A stretch of DNA of 19,475 bases from the NCBI GenBank assembly GCA_002320005.1, contig DCJK01000010.1:5095-24569 (forward strand), in the 5' to 3' direction. The DNA comes from Firmicutes bacterium UBA1702 (GTDB lineage: Bacteria; Bacillota; Clostridia; Peptostreptococcales; Anaerovoracaceae). Position numbers and translations under genes: made by a program. Below, one piece after another: positions 7,770 to 14,297 of this stretch (its first letter is position 1; the number at the start of each line of letters is the position of its first letter). A model generated the notes under the pieces. The model was not told the origin of the DNA, did not search any database, and saw nothing but the letters and a program-made list of their open reading frames with translations.

Positions 7770-8345
7770 ATGGTAAACAGAAAACTTTTCTTTGTGATGC
7801 TTTTTATATTTGCGGTAGGCTTGTGCAGCGGCTCGTTCTTTGAGGCGTATATGCAGGGAGAAGGAAAAGAGCAGCTAAAAGAGCTGATCTCTGTTTTCTT
7901 TTCGTCTGAGGAAAGTCCTGCCTTTGCTGTCGCATTTCTGAGCTCCGTAAAAAAGTGGCTTCTGCTTTCTGCAGTTCTGTTTATATGCCCGCTGCTCCCT
8001 CTACTGATGCCTGCCATCCCCCTGATTCCTCTTTTTAAGGGACTTGCCCTGGGGTTTTCAGCCACCATTCTGGTGGAGACCTTCGGTATCAAAGCTTCCC
8101 TCTATATCCTGGGCACTCTGGTGCCGCAGAATATCATACAGATACCTGTTTTGTGCCTTGCCGCGGCAGTCTCCCTAGAGACTTCTGTTCTTGTTATAAG
8201 GCAGCTGCAGCCTCGTCGCCGCCGTTCCAACAAAAAAGCCTTGCAGAATTATGCAAGGCATTATGTTCTCACCTTTGGAGCCGTAATTATTCTTGTTATT
8301 TTTTCCTGTCTGCTTGAAGCCTTCCTGATGAAAGTTCTTCTCTGA
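7770..8345 (+). CDS. spoIIM: Stage II sporulation protein M
   Basis: A membrane component of the SpoIID-SpoIIM-SpoIIP machine that drives engulfment of the forespore. The 191-residue protein starts with a hydrophobic segment (about 4-24). The typical SpoIIM core is LGFSATILVETFGIK and YILGTLVPQNIIQIPVL in the middle, and another membrane segment closes the C-terminus (about 168-188). It has four to five predicted membrane spans and a basic cytoplasmic stretch (RRRRSNKK). AAAGGAG stands eight bases before the ATG. The gene is divergent from the Xer gene and its 3' end overlaps the NUDIX gene on the other strand by 50 bp. I found no convincing sporulation sigma-factor promoter in the 140-bp upstream gap. 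Confidence 0.92.
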   Translation: MVNRKLFFVMLFIFAVGLCSGSFFEAYMQGEGKEQLKELISVFFSSEESPAFAVAFLSSVKKWLLLSAVLFICPLLPLLMPAIPLIPLFKGLALGFSATILVETFGIKASLYILGTLVPQNIIQIPVLCLAAAVSLETSVLVIRQLQPRRRRSNKKALQNYARHYVLTFGAVIILVIFSCLLEAFLMKVLL

Positions 8346-8856
8346 CAGCAAAAATCGCAATTATGGTCTTGGCATCATTGATCTGCCCTTTCATTACCAT
8401 GTCACACAGAAGGTCTATATCCATCTCTTCGATATCTATGGCCTCATTCTCATCAAAGGAAGTTTCCCCCGGTGTCAGATCCGTGCACAGGTAAAGGTAT
8501 AATTTCTCTTCTGAATATCCCACAGAAGGGTAAAAATATGTCAGATACCTGACATTTCCGGCTGTATAGCCTGTTTCTTCCTTGAGTTCTCTTACTGCCG
8601 CTTCTTCCGGCTTTTCACCCGGATCTATCTTTCCTGCAGGCACCTCCAGCATGACTCGTTCTGCAGGTTTTCTGAACTGTCGCACCATCACCAGTCTGCC
8701 CCGGTCTGTCACCGCAGCCAGTACCGCACCACCGTTATGTTCCACAATCTCTCTGTAGGAAGTGCCGTGCTGGACGGTTACCTTGTCTCTTCGAAGGTTG
8801 ATTATGGTGCCTTCATATATTCTTTCGCTCTTTAATGTTTTTTCTTCAAATGTCAT
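8296..8856 (-). CDS. nudF: NUDIX hydrolase, ADP-ribose pyrophosphatase type
   Basis: Hydrolyses ADP-ribose (and related nucleoside diphosphate sugars) to AMP and ribose 5-phosphate in the cytoplasm. The 186 residues contain a complete Nudix box from G75 to Y97: G75, E81, RE at 89-90, EE at 93-94 and G96. VRQFRKPAERVMLEVPAG before the box and YPSVGYSEEKLYLY after it are typical of the ADP-ribose pyrophosphatase branch. AAGGGG precedes the ATG with seven bases of spacing. The stop codon lies inside the 3' end of spoIIM. The 133-bp gap upstream holds the terminator of the surface protein gene. Confidence 0.93.
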   Translation of the reverse strand: MTFEEKTLKSERIYEGTIINLRRDKVTVQHGTSYREIVEHNGGAVLAAVTDRGRLVMVRQFRKPAERVMLEVPAGKIDPGEKPEEAAVRELKEETGYTAGNVRYLTYFYPSVGYSEEKLYLYLCTDLTPGETSFDENEAIDIEEMDIDLLCDMVMKGQINDAKTIIAIFAVREELSSGRLQADRKK

Positions 8857-8954
8857 ATTTTTTCCCCTTGACTATTATTGTATGCCGCAGCATTTTTTAT
8901 CCTCTATTGAATTATCCTACTCCATTGCGGCAGCTGTTGTCAAGGGCAGAGAAA

Positions 8955-8978
8955 AGCACCTCCTGTATCGGAGGTGCT
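8955..8978 (-). terminator. Intrinsic terminator after the surface-protein gene
   Basis: A perfect 9-bp stem AGCACCTCC/GGAGGTGCT with a 6-nt loop is followed on the minus strand by TTTTCT. It ends the surface-protein cluster 12 bp after the stop codon at 8990. Confidence 0.85.
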
Positions 8979-8989
8979 CTTAATTCGTG

Positions 8990-9628
8990 CTATTTTGTGT
9001 CTTTTCTTCTCTTTACCAGCAGAACAATAATGATAATCAGCGCCACAGCAGCGATTCCCACGAAAGGAAGCACGTTGGTGCTGTCACCGGTATCGGGAGT
9101 TTCTATAGGAAACTCTTCAACCTTGAATTCCCAGTCCAGATAGCCTATAGCCTCCTGATAAGTGTTATCAAGAGTGATAGGAACCTGAAGGGTTGCCATA
9201 AGTTCCACCTCGTCTCCGGATTTGAATGTTCCCAGGAGGACCCAGTCCGCAAGCCCGTCCTTTTCGGCAGCTGTGCCTTGAAAAAGGGAGTCATTGGTGG
9301 TTGAAGCCACCGACAGGCTGAGCTGTGACAGGAACTGAGCGGAATCTTCATATGCACCCAGGGCGCACATGTAAATCTTCACATCCACATTCTTGTCAGC
9401 GTCATTTCTCACGACTATCTTCTGTCCAAGAGTATCTCCTGGCATTGCTTCCTTGAAATCAGGGAAGAGGTCTGTCGGTGAATAGTCCGTTCCCGGCTGG
9501 AAGATAAACTCACGAGCCGCGCCGTCATAAATAACGTTGGAAGTGTCAGCCGAAGCCGGTCCCGCAAAGCTGAATGCCACTATCAGAGTCAGAAGCAGAG
9601 CACAAAATGTTCTAAATGATCTTTTCAT
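8990..9628 (-). CDS. Putative sortase-anchored surface protein
   Basis: A 212-residue exported protein of unknown specific role. It has a signal peptide (residues 1-27, basic MKRSFR, hydrophobic core, cleavage after GPASA). A beta-rich middle follows with a conserved-looking segment AMPGDTLGQKIVVRNDAD, which resembles the start of TasA/camelysin-type or pilin-like domains. The C-terminal sorting signal reads TPDTGDSTN (P178-D182), then a hydrophobic stretch and the tail KRRKDTK. The motif is of the xPxTG type used by clostridial sortases; no sortase gene is in the window. AGGAGG lies six bases before the ATG. It is 12 bp downstream of the remnant at 9641-9859 and was probably in one operon with it and the signal peptidase. 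Confidence 0.8.
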   Translation of the reverse strand: MKRSFRTFCALLLTLIVAFSFAGPASADTSNVIYDGAAREFIFQPGTDYSPTDLFPDFKEAMPGDTLGQKIVVRNDADKNVDVKIYMCALGAYEDSAQFLSQLSLSVASTTNDSLFQGTAAEKDGLADWVLLGTFKSGDEVELMATLQVPITLDNTYQEAIGYLDWEFKVEEFPIETPDTGDSTNVLPFVGIAAVALIIIIVLLVKRRKDTK

Positions 9629-9640
9629 ATTTTGCCTCCT

Positions 9641-9859
9641 TTAACCTTTACTGATAGTTCCGTCAGCTGCAACCGTTACTCCCCAGTTTTCTGTCACAAC
9701 GCTTTTAGGTGTGCTCTGGATAACTGAACCTAATATCTCGACGCTCAATCCATAACCTTCCGGTGTTTTGTCCGCTACGGCACTGCATTCTTTTATGATA
9801 ACCGGTGTATTATCTCCGGCAGCCACAGGTGCCTTACAGTAATAGAATCCGTCATCACT
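9641..9859 (-). pseudogene. C-terminal remnant of a TasA/camelysin-like surface protein
   Basis: The frame reads SDDGFYYCKAPVAAGDNT, then PVIIKECSAVADKTPEG, and ends at ADGTISKG-stop. The DGFYYxKxPVAAGDxTP stretch matches by eye the C-terminal part of SipW-dependent TasA/camelysin-like secreted proteins, which usually carry DGYYYYxxxLxPGExT followed by a short beta-sandwich end. There is no start codon with a ribosome site. Going upstream, this frame soon meets a stop inside the signal peptidase gene, so the N-terminal two thirds including the signal peptide are missing. The TAA is directly followed by the AGGAGG of the next gene, showing the original operon order signal peptidase - substrate - sorting-signal protein. 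Confidence 0.68.
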
Positions 9860-10125
9860 TCCACCACTCTGTGAGTCGCCACAACAAGATCTTCATTAAG
9901 TACAAAAGTTATCGGGTCCCCTACCTGAATTTCCTCAGGTGAGACGTTCTTTACATAGATTAGAGAGCCAACATGGAAAGCCGGCTCCATAGAGCCTGAA
10001 AGTACGGTATATACATCAAATCCGGCAATACGCACTCCAACCAGCAGCACCGCCAGCAGCACAATAATTACCACTATTATTGTGGTAAAAATGTTCCATG
10101 CCTTTTTAAATCTGAGATTCTTCAT
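9793..10125 (-). pseudogene. Truncated SipW-type signal peptidase I
   Basis: Residues 1-90 look like an ER/SipW-type type I signal peptidase. There is a short basic N-terminus and one membrane span (about 11-34), then VLSGSMEP with catalytic Ser45, and VATHRVVEV with His85 replacing the lysine of the classic bacterial enzyme. After that the expected GD(A/N)-type segment with the catalytic Asp and the C-terminal membrane span are absent. Instead about 20 residues follow that are the wrong reading frame of the surface-protein remnant. I start it at 10125, where GGAGG precedes the ATG, not at two upstream in-frame codons. It is most simply explained as a deletion that joined the 5' part of this gene to the 3' part of its neighbour. 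A sequencing or assembly error is a less likely alternative. Confidence 0.75.
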
Positions 10126-10172
10126 CGGGTCTTCCTCCATTACTGTCAATATATATGCTTTTTACGAGTAAC

Positions 10173-10208
10173 AAAAAAGCAAAAAAAAGCCTTATTGCTT
10201 TCCTTTGC
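10173..10208 (-). terminator. Hairpin with T-tract in the leader of the surface cluster
   Basis: On the minus strand GCAAAGGAAAGC (10197-10208) pairs with GCTTTTTTTTGC (10179-10190) through two G-T wobbles, with a 6-nt loop, and is followed by a T6 run. It stands about 45 bp before the signal peptidase start, after the spoVS terminator. It would therefore act inside the leader of the surface cluster, as an attenuator or as a second barrier to read-through. Confidence 0.5.
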
Positions 10209-10353
10209 TTGTGTTTCCTGCCTATACCTAAAAGTCAACAAATCTATTAAATTGCTTTGCCCGCGGCTCAGGCCTCAGTCGTGAACAATCCTATTTACTA
10301 TTTACTAAAATAAACGTATCTTAAACACTTTCTTCATAATTCTATCACATATA

Positions 10354-10381
10354 CTTATAATTCACACCCCCCCCCAGGCAA
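10354..10381 (-). promoter_or_regulatory. Possible promoter with poly-G spacer for the surface cluster
   Basis: On the minus strand TTGCCT (10376-10381) and TATAAG (10354-10359) enclose a 16-bp spacer that begins with nine consecutive G residues (10367-10375). Gain of one G would give the optimal 17-bp spacing. The start of transcription would lie near 10347, leaving a leader of about 220 nt before the truncated signal peptidase. The remaining gap (10126-10402) holds otherwise only AT-rich DNA and the hairpin at 10173-10208. The match is moderate (four and five of six), so function is not certain. Confidence 0.45.
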
Positions 10382-10402
10382 AAAACTTAAAAAAAAGTTT
10401 AA

Positions 10403-10434
10403 CAAAAATTATAGCGAGGTTCTCACCCCGCTAT
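10403..10434 (-). terminator. Intrinsic terminator of spoVS
   Basis: ATAGCGGGGTGAGAACCTCGCTAT folds as ATAGCG/CGCTAT plus GGT/ACC around GAGA, with one mismatched pair, and is followed on the minus strand by AATTTTTG. It starts a few bases after the spoVS stop codon. Confidence 0.82.
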
Positions 10435-10438
10435 GTAT

Positions 10439-10699
10439 TTATCTCGGCTCCACAAGAAGTTTTATTGCTGTTCTTTCCTCCCCTTCGATCTGAATGTCTG
10501 TAAATGCCGGTATACAGACCAGGTCAATGCCGCTGGGTGCCACAAAACCTCTGGCAATAGCCGTGGCTTTAATAGCCTGATTAAGAGCCCCGGCTCCGAT
10601 AGCCTGAATCTCTGCTCCTCCTTTTTCTCTCAACACACCTGCTAGTGCTCCTGCTACCGAATTAGGATTAGATTTAGCTGATACTTTTAAAATTTCCAT
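10439..10699 (-). CDS. spoVS: Stage V sporulation protein S
   Basis: A small Alba-fold-like protein needed in Bacillus for normal spore coat and cortex assembly and for passing from stage V; its molecular action is not settled. The 86 residues are almost the textbook sequence: MEILKVSAKSNPNSVAGALA, then EIQAIGAGALNQAIKA, then ARGFVAPSGIDLVCIPAFTD, ending TAIKLLVEPR. AGGAGG with seven bases of spacing precedes the ATG. It is a single-gene unit with its own terminator (10403-10434) and a promoter region carrying Spo0A-like boxes (10766-10820). Confidence 0.98.
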   Translation of the reverse strand: MEILKVSAKSNPNSVAGALAGVLREKGGAEIQAIGAGALNQAIKATAIARGFVAPSGIDLVCIPAFTDIQIEGEERTAIKLLVEPR

Positions 10700-10765
10700 T
10701 ATTGTTCCTCCTGATATAAATATTCACTTTCGCTTCTGCCGCCTTCCCGGGTTGGCGACATATTG

Positions 10766-10820
10766 ATTATAACTTCATTCATACACCTTTTTATCAAAAA
10801 CTCTTCGACATCTTTACACA
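10766..10820 (-). promoter_or_regulatory. spoVS promoter with tandem Spo0A-type boxes
   Basis: On the minus strand a perfect -10 TATAAT (10766-10771) lies 20 bp from a good -35 TTGATA (10792-10797). Just upstream are TGTCGAA (10804-10810), an exact match to the 0A box TGNCGAA, and TGTGTAA (10814-10820), a weaker match exactly 10 bp further. Overlong spacing with 0A boxes close to the -35 box is the layout of Spo0A-activated sigma-A promoters such as spoIIG. Together with the yprB promoter and leader on the other strand this accounts for the gap 10700-11043. Confidence 0.6.
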
Positions 10821-10857
10821 AATAACAACTTTTTTTACTTTTTTTCTATGAACCCCC

Positions 10858-10885
10858 TTGCATTTTTCCAAATATTTTGTATAAT
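10858..10885 (+). promoter_or_regulatory. Sigma-A promoter of the yprB-like gene
   Basis: TTGCAT (10858-10863) and a perfect TATAAT (10880-10885) are separated by 16 bp. The predicted transcript has a leader of about 150 nt before the ATG at 11044. Confidence 0.72.
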
Positions 10886-10893
10886 TGAATTGT

Positions 10894-10980
10894 GGTTATC
10901 CCCCCTGATAACCTCATAATCTCAAATCCAAAATACCCCTTTTGAACAAAGTAGACTGCTCCCCTGCAGTCTATTTTGTT
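10894..10980 (+). other. Two hairpins in the leader of the yprB-like gene
   Basis: The first is GGTTATC/GATAACC (10894-10900 and 10907-10913), starting within a few bases of the predicted transcription start. The second is a 15-bp stem (10945-10959 with 10966-10980) with one G-T wobble. Both loops are pyrimidine runs (CCCCCT and TCCCCT). The second stem ends in TTTTGTT but lacks a clean U-tract, so it is not a convincing terminator. No known riboswitch was recognised. Confidence 0.45.
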
Positions 10981-11043
10981 ATCATCCGCTTTATCCCCGA
11001 TGTCGATCAGCCTCTGCGGCGCGGGTTTTAATAAGGAGAATAT

Positions 11044-12087
11044 ATGAAAATTGTACATGACATTCAGACCCTTCCATATTTTTCTTCCAGGCTTACGGAC
11101 CGTTACCTGGGCAATATGCGCATGGGCATTTTTGATATCGAAACTCTGGGGCTGAACCCCGCCTCCTGCCCTGTAGTGCTTGCAGGACTTGCTGTGCCTG
11201 AGCCTGACGGCACATACCATGTATATCAGTACTTCGCCGAAGATCCTTGTGAGGAGTCTTATGTTCTGGAATGTATCCGCAATGATTTCAGCCGACTTGA
11301 TTTCGTCCTGACATACAACGGCAGACATTTCGATCTGCCCTTCATACAGAAGCGGTCTTCAATTCTGGGAGTACGGTGCCCCGAATGTAATCTGTACAAT
11401 CTTGATTTATATCTTGTGCTCAACGGCTACAGCCAGATCAAATACATGCTCCGCAATCTGAAGCAGAAGACCGTGGAGGAGTACATGGGTCTTTCCGACT
11501 CTCGTGACGATATGATCTCCGGTGCCGACAGCGTCAAGATGTACAAGGATTTTCTCCGGTGTTCCGACCCTCTGCTGAAATCATCATTGGAAGAAAAAAT
11601 CCTGCTTCACAATCACGACGACCTGGTACAGCTTTACCGGCTGATGCCCGTACTAAAGCAGGTGGACATCCATCGTGCCTTCAGCGGCCTCGGTTTCCCT
11701 GTAAGCGCCATCAGCGGCTGGCCTTCTCTGACGGTTTCCGCCGTAAAGGTAAGCCCTCAGGGCATAACTGTTTCCGGTTTCTACCCGGGAGACACTTTTT
11801 CATATATTTCTTATGGCCTTCCGGCGGACAGCTTTTTCTGCGAGTTTTCCGAAGACGGTCGCTTCGTTTTCAAGCTGCATACCGATCGCCATAAAGGCAA
11901 TATATTCGTAAATCTTCAGTCATATTTTGACTCATGGGATGAATTCAAGGTATATCCCAACTACATCAACGGCTTTCTGCTGGTGTCCGACGGCAGAAGC
12001 GTCAACAACCTGGAACTGAACATGTTCACAAAGTGCTTCCTTCAGAAGTTCATGGAAGATGCCCTTTGCCCTCTGGCAGTTCTTTAG
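11044..12087 (+). CDS. yprB: YprB-like protein with ribonuclease H-like 3'-5' exonuclease domain
   Basis: At 347 residues it has a DEDD-type exonuclease domain in its first 200 residues. Exo I is GIFDIETLGLN (D31, E33), Exo II is LTYNGRHFDLPF (N92, D97), and the Exo III-like segment is LLHNHDDLVQLYRL (H189, D192, D193). This is the arrangement of the YprB family, related to the proofreading domain of family B DNA polymerases. Substrate and role in the cell are not established; a nuclease acting on DNA or RNA ends is expected. Cysteines in RCPECNLYNLDL (112-115) could bind metal but only two are present. The C-terminal 140 residues show no motif I recognise. AAGGAG lies five bases before the ATG. 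It is transcribed alone, followed by tRNA-Glu. Confidence 0.85.
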   Translation: MKIVHDIQTLPYFSSRLTDRYLGNMRMGIFDIETLGLNPASCPVVLAGLAVPEPDGTYHVYQYFAEDPCEESYVLECIRNDFSRLDFVLTYNGRHFDLPFIQKRSSILGVRCPECNLYNLDLYLVLNGYSQIKYMLRNLKQKTVEEYMGLSDSRDDMISGADSVKMYKDFLRCSDPLLKSSLEEKILLHNHDDLVQLYRLMPVLKQVDIHRAFSGLGFPVSAISGWPSLTVSAVKVSPQGITVSGFYPGDTFSYISYGLPADSFFCEFSEDGRFVFKLHTDRHKGNIFVNLQSYFDSWDEFKVYPNYINGFLLVSDGRSVNNLELNMFTKCFLQKFMEDALCPLAVL

Positions 12088-12159
12088 GCAGATTCCCACC
12101 TGCATATATGCGGCAAGTAGCTCATTTGCCGGGAAATCCTCATTTAGTATAAAATTTAC

Positions 12160-12188
12160 TTGTCATTTTTGCCCTTGCATGCTATAAT
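12160..12188 (+). promoter_or_regulatory. Promoter of tRNA-Glu
   Basis: TTGTCA (12160-12165) and TATAAT (12183-12188) with exactly 17 bp between them. The tRNA begins 11 bp after the -10 box, so transcription starts only a few bases before the mature 5' end. Confidence 0.9.
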
Positions 12189-12199
12189 AATTGTGTTAT

Positions 12200-12274
12200 G
12201 GCTCTATGGTCAAGCGGTCAAGACTCCGCCCTCTCACGGCGGCAACTCGGGTTCGAATCCCGATAGAGTCACCA
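12200..12274 (+). tRNA. tRNA-Glu, anticodon CTC
   Basis: A 75-nt cloverleaf. The acceptor stem is GGCTCTA with TAGAGTC plus discriminator A and an encoded CCA. The anticodon stem CCGCC/GGCGG holds the loop CTCTCAC, giving anticodon CTC, which reads GAG. The T-arm is CTCGGGTTCGAATCCCGA (12246-12263). It has its own promoter and terminator and so forms a single-gene unit. Confidence 0.96.
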
Positions 12275-12277
12275 ACA

Positions 12278-12309
12278 AAAAACAGATGGTTTAGCCCATC
12301 TGTTTTTTT
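12278..12309. terminator. Bidirectional terminator between tRNA-Glu and the GPH symporter
   Basis: AAACAGATGG (12280-12289) pairs with CCATCTGTTT (12296-12305) around a 6-nt loop. A T7 run follows on the plus strand and a T6 run on the minus strand, so it serves tRNA-Glu and the convergent symporter gene ending at 12353. Confidence 0.9.
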
Positions 12310-12352
12310 ATTTCCATTTTCCTGCTGCAGAATTTTCATGTCTCCGGCTTTC

Positions 12353-13741
12353 CTACTTCTCAACGATTTTTTTCAGATCCTCCATATAATCCTCGTAGGA
12401 TTTCCCTTCCTTTCTCAAGTTGAGAGCCGACTGCAGAGATGCAAAGGTCTCCTTGTTGATAGGGAAAATCTTCATTGCCGCTGCGCCTATCAGCAGACAC
12501 AGGCTGGGAACCAGGATATATGCACAGTTCAGGAAGCTTACAACGCTTTCAGGCTGCTGTGTCAGCGAGGCATCAAAGCCGGTCATATCCAGTATCGCCC
12601 CGAAAATCTGCACCATTACGGCAGTTATAAGAGTTCCGAGAACAGAAACCAGCGACATTATATCGCCTTCTCTGCGTTTGTTATTGACAAATTCGTCTAC
12701 CTCCACAATATCATAGAACAAGGATCCGGATATCTGCCAGAAGCCTGTCTGCATGATGGCGAAGACACCTATGTACAGAGCGCAGCCGATTACGGACTGA
12801 GGGGCGGCAAAATATACGATAATGCCAAGAATGCCGCATATACCCATGGCTGCCATCTGCTGGAAAGCCTTGCTCCTTAATATGGCTATCCTGTCGATAA
12901 ATGGCGTGGATACCGCAAATATTATTATGGTGTAAATATACACATATGAAGAATACCTGTTGTCAAGGCCCAGACTGTAAAGCAGAAAATACATGGTGCC
13001 TACGCTGTAAAGAGAAAAGGCGCAGGAAAAGCCTGCCTTATATATTATCAGAAGCTTCATGGTTTTGAGTTTGAAAAGTTCCAGATAATTTGAAAAGATT
13101 TCCTTCACCACATTGGCTTTTTTGCTTGCCTTTTCGGTCTTGTCAAGAGGCTTATCCTTTGTGGTCATAACAAGAATCATCCAGCTTACGAAACATGTGC
13201 AGCCCAAAATAATGCCCATCACCTGCCATGCGGTTTTCTGGGATGAAGCAAACAGATCCAGTATCACCAGAGGCATTATATATCCGATGGCATTTCCCGC
13301 AATGGAGAAAACTCTTGAAATGGTCCTCAGTCTGGTTCTCTCGTCATAGCTTGGTGCGATTTCGGCGCCCAAAGCATTGTATGGAATTTCGCATGTGGAG
13401 AAAAACATTCTGAAGAGTATGGCAAGTACCAGATAGTATGCCACAGTCAGAGGATATGGAAGATCTACATAATGCAGTATGAGAATAAGCACAGGCAGCA
13501 TTACCATGGCTGCCGCCAGCATAAACGGGCGTCTCCTGCCCATGGATGAGGTGCACCTGTCAGATATGTTTCCTACAACCACACCTGCAACAAATTCTAC
13601 CATAAGTGCCACTGATGCTATTGTCCCTGCGATGGTGGAATTGAGCCCCACACAGTTGGTGAGAAAGAGCACAAAATAGGCTGACATAAAGTAATATGCC
13701 GCTCCCATTCCCAGTGAGCCCAGTCCATATCCCATTATCAT
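12353..13741 (-). CDS. GPH-family sugar:cation symporter (MelB-like MFS protein)
   Basis: A 12-span inner-membrane transporter of about 462 residues. The loop between spans 2 and 3 reads GNISDRCTSSMGRRRPFML, and the next conserved block is STCEIPYNALGAEIAPSYDERTRLRTISR. Both are hallmarks of the glycoside-pentoside-hexuronide:cation family. The substrate cannot be told from the sequence; no sugar hydrolase is nearby. The ATG at 13741 has AGGAA directly against it, which is too close. The ATG two codons on (13735) is better spaced. An ATT at 13750 (reading IQEMIMGYGLG) has AAAAGGAC at good distance and would restore a family-like N-terminus. It follows ybaK by about 20 bp on the same strand and ends at the bidirectional terminator. 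Confidence 0.88.
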   Translation of the reverse strand: MIMGYGLGSLGMGAAYYFMSAYFVLFLTNCVGLNSTIAGTIASVALMVEFVAGVVVGNISDRCTSSMGRRRPFMLAAAMVMLPVLILILHYVDLPYPLTVAYYLVLAILFRMFFSTCEIPYNALGAEIAPSYDERTRLRTISRVFSIAGNAIGYIMPLVILDLFASSQKTAWQVMGIILGCTCFVSWMILVMTTKDKPLDKTEKASKKANVVKEIFSNYLELFKLKTMKLLIIYKAGFSCAFSLYSVGTMYFLLYSLGLDNRYSSYVYIYTIIIFAVSTPFIDRIAILRSKAFQQMAAMGICGILGIIVYFAAPQSVIGCALYIGVFAIMQTGFWQISGSLFYDIVEVDEFVNNKRREGDIMSLVSVLGTLITAVMVQIFGAILDMTGFDASLTQQPESVVSFLNCAYILVPSLCLLIGAAAMKIFPINKETFASLQSALNLRKEGKSYEDYMEDLKKIVEK

Positions 13742-13762
13742 TTCCTGAATACCGTCCTTTTC

Positions 13763-14233
13763 TTAAACTGTCAGATCTTTCATTTCGTATTTTATTACTT
13801 TTTTTAAATCCTCCGGAGAGATCTCAATCTGATATCCTATCTTCCCTGCGCTTACGCAGATTGTTTCACAGTTTGCAGCAGAGATATCTACGGTGGTTCT
13901 GAAAAACTTCTTCATTCCTATAGGTGAACACCCTCCATGGATATATCCTGTAAGGGGGAGAAGTTCTTTGGATTTGATCATTTCCACGGACTTTTCTCCT
14001 ACAGCCTTTGCCGCTTTCTTCAGGTCCAGTTCCCGCGTTACGGGTATGACAAACACATAGTAGCTGCGGCTTTTCCCTGCAGTTACCAGAGTTTTGAAAA
14101 CTGCATCCGGATCTTCACCCAGCACATCCGCCACATCGGCGCCGCTTACTGCTCCTGTATGACCATAGTAATGGCTCTTGTAAGGTATCTTTTTCTGATC
14201 CAGCATACGCATTACGTTTGTCTTGTCTTCCAT
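13763..14233 (-). CDS. ybaK: YbaK/EbsC-family Cys-tRNA(Pro)/aminoacyl-tRNA deacylase
   Basis: A trans-editing enzyme that hydrolyses mischarged Cys-tRNA(Pro) and keeps cysteine out of proline codons. It has 156 residues from MEDKTNVMRML. The family features are LDQKKIPYKSHYYGH near the N-terminus, DPDAVFKTLVTAG with the conserved lysine, and GYIHGGCSPIGMKK with the GGxSP-like loop (here GGCSP). The ATG at 14233 has AAAGG seven bases upstream, and I prefer it to a GTG six codons earlier. The gene starts just after the terminator of the AGCS symporter gene and probably forms an operon with the GPH symporter behind it. Confidence 0.92.
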   Translation of the reverse strand: MEDKTNVMRMLDQKKIPYKSHYYGHTGAVSGADVADVLGEDPDAVFKTLVTAGKSRSYYVFVIPVTRELDLKKAAKAVGEKSVEMIKSKELLPLTGYIHGGCSPIGMKKFFRTTVDISAANCETICVSAGKIGYQIEISPEDLKKVIKYEMKDLTV

Positions 14234-14253
14234 ATAAAGCCTTTCTGTCACCT

Positions 14254-14280
14254 AAAAACTTCCGCAGATACTGCGGAAGT
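14254..14280 (-). terminator. Intrinsic terminator of the AGCS symporter gene
   Basis: A perfect 10-bp stem ACTTCCGCAG/CTGCGGAAGT with a 3-nt loop is followed on the minus strand by TTTTT. It lies 17 bp after the symporter stop codon. Confidence 0.9.
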
Positions 14281-14297
14281 TTCAGTATTAAACTTAT

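Noticed and set aside
10846..11328. Minus-strand open frame of 160 codons opposite the yprB leader and start
   Set aside because: It overlaps the promoter and coding start of the yprB-like gene, and its sequence shows no family features.
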